The notes beneath the pieces were generated by a model, which was not told where the DNA came from, searched no databases, and saw only the letters and a program-made list of their open reading frames with translations. Positions 14,591 through 19,203 of a DNA stretch of 19,203 bases are shown here, in pieces. The stretch spans positions 1 through 19,203 of the forward strand of contig JAGWBF010000031.1 of the NCBI GenBank assembly GCA_021296025.1, in the 5' to 3' direction. A program made the translations under genes and the position numbers. This stretch comes from Dehalococcoidia bacterium. GTDB lineage: Bacteria; Chloroflexota; Dehalococcoidia; Lucifugimonadales; JAGWBF01. Positions within the stretch are counted from its first letter, which is position 1, and each line of letters begins with the position of its first letter.

Positions 14591-15431
14591 AGCGCCCCTT
14601 GAATGCGGGAGGTCGCTTTTCCAGGAAGGCCTTCACCGCTTCGGCATGGTCCTCGGTGCCCCTCGCCACCTGCTGCGCGGTATGGGCAAGCTCCATGCTC
14701 TCCCGGAAGCTGAGGTCCAGGGACTTGTGCACCAGGTACTTGATGAGGGACATGGAGCGGACAGGTCCCTGGGCGAGGCGGTGGGCCAGCTCGGCCGCGG
14801 CATCCATGAGCTGGCCGTCGGGAAACACCTTGCTGACAAGGCCCAGGCGGTACGCCTCCGCGCCGTCGATGCGGTCTCCAGTGTACTGGAGCAGCAGGGT
14901 GTTGCTGAGCCCTATGAGCTTGGGAAGCTGCCAGCAGCTCCCATCCCCGGGAATCAGTCCCATCTTAACGAAAGCTTCAGAGAACACAGCCTTCTCCGAA
15001 GCCAAGCGTATATCGCAGGACAGGGCAAGGCCCATCCCCACACCCACGGCATGGCCATTGACAGCGGCGATGGACGGTTTCTGGAGCTCGTAGATGCGCA
15101 GGGGTACCCGGGCGGCCAGGGCGCGATCGGTCCTCTCCCTGCTGGAGAGCTGGGCTTCCATGTCTCCCCAGGGCAGGGGGCCGGATGTGGGAGCGCTCCC
15201 CTGTTCTGAAATATCCTTGCTGAAGCCTCGCACGTTGGCGCCGGAGCAGAAGGACGGCTCGGTGCCGGTGAGCAGCAGCACCCGGCTTTCGGGGTCGTCC
15301 TCGAACCTGTCCAGGGCATCCATCAGCTCCTCGGCCATCTCCTGTCCCAGGGCATTGCGGGTATCAGGATCGTGCAGGGTGATGGTGCACACACCGTCGT
15401 GGCTATCGACCTTCAGGTAGCTGTAGGGCAT
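14589..15431 (-). CDS. Enoyl-CoA hydratase/isomerase (crotonase) family protein, PaaG-like
   Basis: 280-aa crotonase-fold protein acting on an acyl-CoA. Visible are the oxyanion-hole segments FCSGANVRGF (61-70) and NGHAVGVGMGLALSCDI (125-141) and the helix FSEAFVKMGLIPGDGS (150-165). The two catalytic glutamates of true enoyl-CoA hydratases are replaced (Gly134 and Phe154 by alignment in mind), while Asp163 remains. The FVKxGLIP-D-G-xxWxLP pattern resembles the PaaG-type isomerase branch, so isomerisation is a better guess than hydration; substrate unknown. An upstream TTG-type extension to 15482 is rejected because AAGGAG lies 4 nt before ATG 15431. The gene is divergent from the MOSC gene and precedes the VWA gene on the same strand. 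Confidence 0.9.
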   Translation of the reverse strand: MPYSYLKVDSHDGVCTITLHDPDTRNALGQEMAEELMDALDRFEDDPESRVLLLTGTEPSFCSGANVRGFSKDISEQGSAPTSGPLPWGDMEAQLSSRERTDRALAARVPLRIYELQKPSIAAVNGHAVGVGMGLALSCDIRLASEKAVFSEAFVKMGLIPGDGSCWQLPKLIGLSNTLLLQYTGDRIDGAEAYRLGLVSKVFPDGQLMDAAAELAHRLAQGPVRSMSLIKYLVHKSLDLSFRESMELAHTAQQVARGTEDHAEAVKAFLEKRPPAFKGR

Positions 15432-15466
15432 GTCGCTCCTTGGTAGCTGGCAGCAGGTCCGGGGCA

Positions 15467-15495
15467 ATGACAATTCTATCACCTGAACCTATAAT
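15467..15495 (+). promoter_or_regulatory. Promoter of the MOSC gene
   Basis: ATGACA (15467-15472, 5/6 to TTGACA) and a perfect TATAAT (15490-15495) are 17 bp apart. Transcription should begin near 15502, about 34 bases before the start codon. Confidence 0.8.
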
Positions 15496-15501
15496 CTTTA
15501 A
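15473..15501 (-). promoter_or_regulatory. Possible divergent promoter of the crotonase gene
   Basis: On the minus strand TTAAAG (15501-15496, 3/6) and TAGAAT (15478-15473, 5/6) are 17 bp apart. It would lie almost exactly back-to-back with the MOSC promoter, so the two would compete for polymerase. The weak -35 makes this tentative. Confidence 0.35.
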
Positions 15502-15523
15502 GAACAATCTCCCTTTCTACCAT

Positions 15524-15531
15524 GGAGGTGA
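15524..15531 (+). promoter_or_regulatory. Perfect ribosome binding site of the MOSC gene
   Basis: GGAGGTGA, an 8-base match to the anti-Shine-Dalgarno, lies 4 nt before ATG 15536. It rejects the in-frame extension to 15440, which would start upstream of the promoter. Confidence 0.9.
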
Positions 15532-15535
15532 ACCG

Positions 15536-15964
15536 ATGGAACAGGGAAAGGTGCTAGCCCTACAGATCAGCACCCAGAGTGGCCAACCCATGTCCCCCTT
15601 AGAGGAAGCCAACGCCATCTCCGGCGTGGGGCTGGAGGGGGACCGGCATGCCGAAAGGGGCAACCCCCGGCAGGTGCTCCTGATGGACAAGGAGACGCTG
15701 GACATGCTGGCGCTGACCACCGGCGTGATAAAGGAAAACATCACCCTGGAGGGCATCGACCTGTCTTCGGTGAAGCCGGGGAACGTGTTCTTCATAGGCG
15801 AAGATGTGACCCTGGAGGCCACCGGCCTCTGCGAACCCTGCGGTCGGATGGACATGCTGCGTCCCGGCCTGCAGGAGGCCCTACAGGAGCGTCGGGGAGT
15901 GCTGGCCATGGTGCTCAACGGAGGCACGCTGCGCGTGGGGGACAACGTCCGCCTCGAGCCGTAG
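15536..15964 (+). CDS. MOSC domain protein
   Basis: 142-aa stand-alone MOSC domain, the fold shared by the C-termini of molybdenum-cofactor sulfurases and by YiiM/mARC-type proteins that handle molybdenum cofactor or sulfur. Visible are GVGLEGDRHAERG (30-42), RQVLLMDKETLDML (45-58), KENITLEGID (66-75), PGNVFFIGEDVTLEATG (81-97) and the conserved Cys102 in LCEPCGRMD, with a second cysteine at 99. The N-terminal beta-barrel of the longer forms is absent, so this is the minimal type often found beside molybdenum-cofactor genes; none are in the window. Strong promoter and Shine-Dalgarno suggest good expression. It converges on darG with 8 bases between the stop codons. The exact reaction is unknown. 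Confidence 0.88.
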   Translation: MEQGKVLALQISTQSGQPMSPLEEANAISGVGLEGDRHAERGNPRQVLLMDKETLDMLALTTGVIKENITLEGIDLSSVKPGNVFFIGEDVTLEATGLCEPCGRMDMLRPGLQEALQERRGVLAMVLNGGTLRVGDNVRLEP

Positions 15965-15972
15965 GGGGAACA

Positions 15973-17022
15973 CTAGATGCTTACCTGCTCCAGCCAGCCC
16001 TTGTCCCTCAGATGCCGAATCGCCAGTTTGATCTGACGTTCCGAGAATTGGCGCTTACGGATGTTCCAAGCATATGCGTACTTGATGACCTGGCTGTCGT
16101 CAGCGCCAGGATGCTCCGTCGCTACCCAGTGCACGGTCGACAACAGCTCAAGTCCGAAGGACGACTCAAACCCCTCAACCAGATCTGACACTCGCTCTAG
16201 TCGCTTTCGCGTCTCCGCATGTTCTTCAAGGAACTCGGTCGCGTCCTCTACAGCGCGTGGCACCAATTCCAGCTCCTTGTCAGGTGCGTCTCCGCCATCC
16301 CGATAACCAGATATGAGATGTCCCTCGATCGTTCGCAGGGCATACCGCATATTCTCGGCATATGGGCCGTAAGGAGCCTCTTGAAATTTCAATTTCAGGG
16401 GTTCGCCTGCCTTCTGCATAAAGTACATGAGTTTGTGAATCTCCAGCAGTGTCACGAACGGATCAAGTAACCCACGCAAATAGCGGTCCATCAAACTCAC
16501 CAATGCCGCCCGCCAAAGGGTCATTTTGGGTACGTTTCTGGAGCGGTTGGGGCGGTCGTCCACTGGCCCACCGCCGGGATCGAACAGTAGGACAGCCAGG
16601 TCTTCTATGGGCGCCAAAGCCGTCTCTATGCGAGGGCGCACATCGTCCCAATTCAGTCCGCCGAGATTAGTGCCAAGGGGAGGAATCGCAATAGACCGTA
16701 TGTTCCGTTCCCTAATCTCTACTTCAAGAGCTTGTAGCCCGGCCTCAATATCCTCCATGCGGCTCTTGCCGCGCCAATGTCGCTTGGTAGGGAAGTTGAT
16801 TATGAATCTGGGATTGGTTAAGGCGCCGGTCTCATAGACGAACATCTGGCCGGGCCTAACCTCGTTCTTTTTGCATGCCTCTGAGTAGGCTTTGAAATTC
16901 CCCGGGAATCTATTCTTGAACTGTAGGGCGATGCCCCTCCCCATTACCCCCACACAATTAACGCTGTTGACTAAAGCCTCGACATCTTCCTCGAAAATGT
17001 CGCCGGTTTTGCGCTTGATCAT
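15973..17022 (-). CDS. darG: DarG, macrodomain antitoxin and DNA ADP-ribosylglycohydrolase
   Basis: 349-aa antitoxin of a DarTG system. The N-terminal macrodomain (about 1-155) removes ADP-ribose from thymidine in DNA; it shows GDIFEEDVEALVNSVNCVG (7-25) with Asn22, MGRGIALQFK (27-36), the lysine of INFPTKRHW (Lys80, the residue identified as catalytic in Thermus DarG) and PPLGTNLGGL. The C-terminal domain (about 165-349) has IHKLMYFMQKAGEP, PYGPYAENM and a basic end; in characterised systems this part binds and blocks DarT. Start at ATG 17022: GGGAGG lies 5 nt before it and the macrodomain begins at once; the frame extension to 17115 only overlaps darT. It follows darT by 16 bases, so the two are one operon. 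Base use is lower in GC than in the core genes, in keeping with transfer. Confidence 0.93.
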   Translation of the reverse strand: MIKRKTGDIFEEDVEALVNSVNCVGVMGRGIALQFKNRFPGNFKAYSEACKKNEVRPGQMFVYETGALTNPRFIINFPTKRHWRGKSRMEDIEAGLQALEVEIRERNIRSIAIPPLGTNLGGLNWDDVRPRIETALAPIEDLAVLLFDPGGGPVDDRPNRSRNVPKMTLWRAALVSLMDRYLRGLLDPFVTLLEIHKLMYFMQKAGEPLKLKFQEAPYGPYAENMRYALRTIEGHLISGYRDGGDAPDKELELVPRAVEDATEFLEEHAETRKRLERVSDLVEGFESSFGLELLSTVHWVATEHPGADDSQVIKYAYAWNIRKRQFSERQIKLAIRHLRDKGWLEQVSI

Positions 17023-17038
17023 GCCGTCCTCCCGGTGG

Positions 17039-17695
17039 TCAGTAGTACCAAGCCGGCTTGATCTCCACATCTGGGCGAGCCTTAACTGATGCGACCGTTT
17101 CCAATACTTTACCACGAATATAAGAGGAGCGAACGCCGACTAGAGATACCAACTCCCAAGGGAAAGAGTGTTCCATTAGAAACTCTGCCTGCTTGCCTTC
17201 TTTCAACGATGGATCAATGCCAGGACCAGACCACCAGTTGGCTTGGACAGCGTCCCAATTGACCTTATCGAGGCGAGTTAGGTCTGAATAGTCGTCGAAG
17301 TAGTAGGACCCCGCATTTGAGGACGTGAACGCCCATCGCTGGGAGTTGGAATTGGCCCAGCCCACAGCCTGACGAAGGTCTGCTTGCAGGTGAATAATCG
17401 GGCTTTGGCCACCCTTGTAATCCAGCTCAGGGTTGTTTGCTTGGTGGATCACATAGAGCATAACGGAACGGGGACAGAAGTAGAAGGGGACACAGTCACC
17501 TACTCTTAGACCTGGGCGACTGTTAAGGCCTTTCGTGAGGCGGGCTTGCTTGATGCTGTTCATGCCTATGGTGGTCCCGCCAATTTCCCGCCGGCGCGCC
17601 TCTGCGTCAGACCACAGGTGCCCGTCCTCAACTACGGAGGCCAGCCGGTCGACGTGGAGTATATGGTATATCTTCGGCTCTGTGGGTACTAACAA
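17039..17695 (-). CDS. darT: DarT, ssDNA thymidine ADP-ribosyltransferase toxin
   Basis: 218-aa toxin of the DarT (DUF4433) family. Known members use NAD+ to ADP-ribosylate thymidine in short single-stranded DNA motifs, which stalls replication and can act in phage defence. Seen here: PKIYHILHVDRLASVVEDGHLWSD at the N-terminus (His11, His14), the ARTT-type middle segment SIKQARLTKGLNSRPG, the hallmark CVPFYFCPRSVMLYVI (68-83) and the catalytic-glutamate segment QAEFLMEHSFPWELVSLVGV with Glu171. All key parts are present and there is no stop or frameshift, so it looks functional. The start is TTG 17695, the first start codon after an upstream stop; no Shine-Dalgarno is visible, perhaps keeping toxin translation low. 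It is the first gene of the darT-darG operon and begins 144 bases after the 3' end of tRNA-Ser. Confidence 0.92.
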   Translation of the reverse strand: MLVPTEPKIYHILHVDRLASVVEDGHLWSDAEARRREIGGTTIGMNSIKQARLTKGLNSRPGLRVGDCVPFYFCPRSVMLYVIHQANNPELDYKGGQSPIIHLQADLRQAVGWANSNSQRWAFTSSNAGSYYFDDYSDLTRLDKVNWDAVQANWWSGPGIDPSLKEGKQAEFLMEHSFPWELVSLVGVRSSYIRGKVLETVASVKARPDVEIKPAWYY

Positions 17696-17788
17696 AGCTG
17701 ACTGCCAATCCAGGCTGGCGACTCTATGCCGTCGGCGCCCTCAACCTACCACTTACTGTGAACTCTCTTGTAGATGAAGGCAAGGCCA

Positions 17789-17802
17789 ATCGGATAACCG
17801 AT
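17789..17802. repeat. Small inverted repeat upstream of darT
   Basis: ATCGG-ATAA-CCGAT, 5-bp arms and 4-nt loop, lies in the 144-bp gap between darT and tRNA-Ser. It could be an operator for the darTG operon, but no clear -35/-10 pair was found beside it, so this is only a candidate site. Confidence 0.3.
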
Positions 17803-17839
17803 AGTGATCGAATGGTGCATCCTGCACTGGAGGTTCCGG

Positions 17840-17926
17840 CGGAGGGGGTGGGATTCGAACCCACGAACCCCGCAAGGAGTTAGCGGTTTTCAAGACCGCC
17901 GCCATAGACCGCTCGGCCACCCCTCC
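17840..17926 (-). tRNA. tRNA-Ser (anticodon UGA)
   Basis: 87-base tRNA on the minus strand with the long variable arm of class II tRNAs. The acceptor stem is GGAGGGG (17926-17920) paired with CCCCTCC (17847-17841), discriminator G at 17840; no CCA is encoded. D-arm GGCCGAGCGGTC, anticodon stem GCGGT/ACCGC around the loop CTTGAAA (anticodon TGA at 17892-17890), and T-arm GTGGGTTCGAATCCCAC are all present. The UGA anticodon reads UCA and related serine codons. Its 3' end faces the darTG operon, the usual attachment side for integrating elements, but no second copy of the tRNA end was found in the window. Confidence 0.97.
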
Positions 17927-17998
17927 ATGCGTCTGAAGGAAGCCTCGAAGTCGCCGGGGGTTTTCGACCCTAGACCATTCCGTGCACTACCCGGCCAG

Positions 17999-18325
17999 CT
18001 ACGCTGTGGAGCTGCGTCCGCTCAGCCGCGCATTGACCAGTCGGTTCAGGCTGACCCCTTCTTCCGCAGCTCGGAGAACAAGCTCCCGATGGGTCTCGGG
18101 AGGGACGCGCACCATGAACTTGCCACTATAGCTGCGTTTGGCCAACGGCTCGGGCAATGACTCCCGTATCTCCCCTAGAACTTCGCTGACTAGCTGCCGA
18201 ATCCCACTGAATGCCTCATCGGGCGATGAACCATTCCAGCTAAGCGACGGGAATTCCGTACAGAGACCGATATACCTTTCATCTTCAGGAGACCAGGTAA
18301 CTCGGTAGGTGTAGTAGTCAGCCAT
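17999..18325 (-). CDS. HicB-like antitoxin family protein, no HicA partner seen
   Basis: 108-aa protein of the HicB family. The N-terminal half has the partially degraded RNase H-like HicB fold (TYRVTWSPEDERYIGLCTEFPSLSWNGSSPDEAFSGI), and the C-terminal half (about 65-105) a ribbon-helix-helix DNA-binding domain (SGKFMVRVPPETHRELVLRAAEEGVSLNRLV). HicB proteins neutralise the HicA mRNA interferase and repress their own operon. No HicA (about 60-85 aa) can be encoded in the 123 bases upstream or the 72 bases to the tRNA, so this is an orphan, perhaps a stand-alone regulator. GGAGGAGA directly precedes ATG 18325. Upstream, TTGACG (18416-18411) and TATATT (18390-18385) are 20 bp apart, too far for a normal promoter. 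Confidence 0.82.
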   Translation of the reverse strand: MADYYTYRVTWSPEDERYIGLCTEFPSLSWNGSSPDEAFSGIRQLVSEVLGEIRESLPEPLAKRSYSGKFMVRVPPETHRELVLRAAEEGVSLNRLVNARLSGRSSTA

Positions 18326-18448
18326 TCTCCTCCCCCAACCACACGATGACTTCGGGCACCTCCCTGGCTACGAGTGCCCCTCGCAATATAGTGTCACTAA
18401 TACTACTACTCGTCAACCATTGACACCGGATTTCGCAGGAAGGCCCCC

Positions 18449-19203
18449 CTAGGATGTGGGAGGCGGGGCGGGCGCCGGGTTGTAGATCTCGAAGCCCAGG
18501 GTGGCGGGCACCACCCGTACCAGCTCCTCCACAGTCCAGCGGCCCTCTTTGTGGATGGTCTTCACCGGCTCAGGCTCGTTCAGCAAGGTGACCAAGCCCT
18601 CGGCAACGTGGAAGATGTGGCCGTTGACGTGCTTGGCTTGGTCCGAACCCAGCCAGACAGCAAAGGGGGCGATATCCTCCGGTTCACCCCGGATGGCCTC
18701 CACCGTGCCTCCCCCGGAGCCGATGCCCCGCTGGGCGCGCAGGTCCCGGGCTTCATCGGGCACGCTCACCGTCATTCGAGTAGCTGCGCTGGGCGAAATG
18801 GCATTGGCTGTGACACCGTACCTTCCCATGTCCCGGGCGACAACCCGGGTGAAGCCGGCGATCCCATCCTTGGCAGCGCCGTAGTTGGCCTGCCCCGAGT
18901 TCCCGTACAGCCCCGATGTGGAGCTGAAGGTAACGATGCTTCCGGACCTCTGCTGGCGGAACAGGATGCAGGCGTGCTTGACCACGGTGAAGGTGCCCTT
19001 CAGGTGGACGGCTATCACATCGTCCCACTCCTGCTCCGTCATGTTGAAGACCATGCGGTCCCGCAGGATGCCCGCCACCGTGACCACGATATCCAGCTTC
19101 CCGAAGCTGTCCACGGCCGTCTGGACGATCTTCTCTCCGCCCTCCATATTAACAACGGACTCGGTGCATGCCACGGCAGAGCCTCCGGATTCCCGTATCT
19201 CCG
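18449..19203 (-). CDS. Short-chain dehydrogenase/reductase, 5' end beyond the window
   Basis: About 251 C-terminal residues of an SDR oxidoreductase (NAD(P)-dependent, Rossmann fold); the frame is open to the right edge (EIRESGGSAVACTESV...), so the glycine-rich cofactor motif is outside. A GTG at 19174 lies inside the domain and is not the start. Seen are the catalytic serine region VTFSSTSGLYGNSGQ, the YGAAK Tyr-x-x-x-Lys pair, DMGRYGVTANAISPSA and the C-terminal HVNGHIFHVAEG. The usual NNAG motif reads TVAG, so the active-site Asn is missing. After the SDR fold follows an extension of about 45 residues (EGRWTVEELVRVVPATLGF, then Pro/Ala-rich end). Sequence style fits the acyl-CoA/hydroxysteroid-type SDRs. 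Function in acyl-CoA or related metabolism is likely but unproven. Confidence 0.88.
   Translation of the reverse strand, partial: EIRESGGSAVACTESVVNMEGGEKIVQTAVDSFGKLDIVVTVAGILRDRMVFNMTEQEWDDVIAVHLKGTFTVVKHACILFRQQRSGSIVTFSSTSGLYGNSGQANYGAAKDGIAGFTRVVARDMGRYGVTANAISPSAATRMTVSVPDEARDLRAQRGIGSGGGTVEAIRGEPEDIAPFAVWLGSDQAKHVNGHIFHVAEGLVTLLNEPEPVKTIHKEGRWTVEELVRVVPATLGFEIYNPAPAPPPTS

Noticed and set aside
15965..17840. Attachment-site direct repeats bordering the darTG block
   Set aside because: The tRNA-Ser 3' sequence was sought beyond darG and in the rest of the window and no second copy was seen; there is also no integrase gene.
17804..18160. 118-codon + strand frame across tRNA-Ser
   Set aside because: It reads through the tRNA in antisense and overlaps hicB; the PRTPQGVSGFQDRRHRPLGHP-like translation is a well-known artefact of tRNA-Ser genes.

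Overview
The window is GC-rich, densely packed bacterial chromosome. It carries housekeeping genes (hisS, a Rel/Spo homologue, rpsT, lexA, pyrG, a transaldolase-type gene, rho) interleaved with acyl-CoA metabolism genes (three crotonase-fold proteins, an HMG-CoA-lyase-like protein and an SDR). The LexA operator is of the GAAC-N4-GTTC type seen in Gram-positives and relatives, and the Rel synthetase motif is QFDD. Together with the many CoA-enzyme paralogues this suggests Chloroflexota, perhaps a Dehalococcoidia/SAR202-like lineage. That assignment is an inference; no rRNA is present.

Layout. 1-1031: the end of one crotonase-fold gene and a complete second one on the + strand, converging on hisS (-). 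2587-5873: a GNAT acetyltransferase, a long RelA/SpoT homologue and rpsT (TTG start). 5934-8104: lexA with promoter and SOS box, then a lone HMG-CoA-lyase-like gene with its own near-consensus promoter, closed by a strong intrinsic terminator. 8129-12077: pyrG, a transaldolase-type tal/fsa gene and rho. 12078-12464: the only real non-coding gap, holding two REP-like palindromes and a 15-bp inverted repeat. 12465-15431 (-): a crotonase-fold gene and then a 676-aa VWA protein. 15536-15964 (+): a small MOSC protein, divergent from the crotonase.

The accessory part is 15973-18325, all on the - strand: a complete darT-darG toxin-antitoxin operon (DNA ADP-ribosyltransferase plus macrodomain antitoxin) at the 3' end of a tRNA-Ser(UGA) gene, with a HicB-like antitoxin lacking a HicA partner on the other side. 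An SDR dehydrogenase runs off the right edge.

Functional themes are stress and growth control (Rel, LexA, Rho, DarTG), nucleotide and sugar-phosphate supply (PyrG, Tal), and CoA-thioester chemistry. Both complete crotonases lack the two catalytic glutamates of true hydratases, so they are better called isomerase or lyase candidates. Several promoters of the -35/-10 type with 17-18 bp spacers can be read directly (rel, rpsT, lexA, the lyase, pyrG, VWA, MOSC). No known system was found that seems wholly new. The best leads are the darTG/tRNA/hicB block, the DarG C-terminal domain, the unusual catalytic motifs and the repeat-bearing gap.
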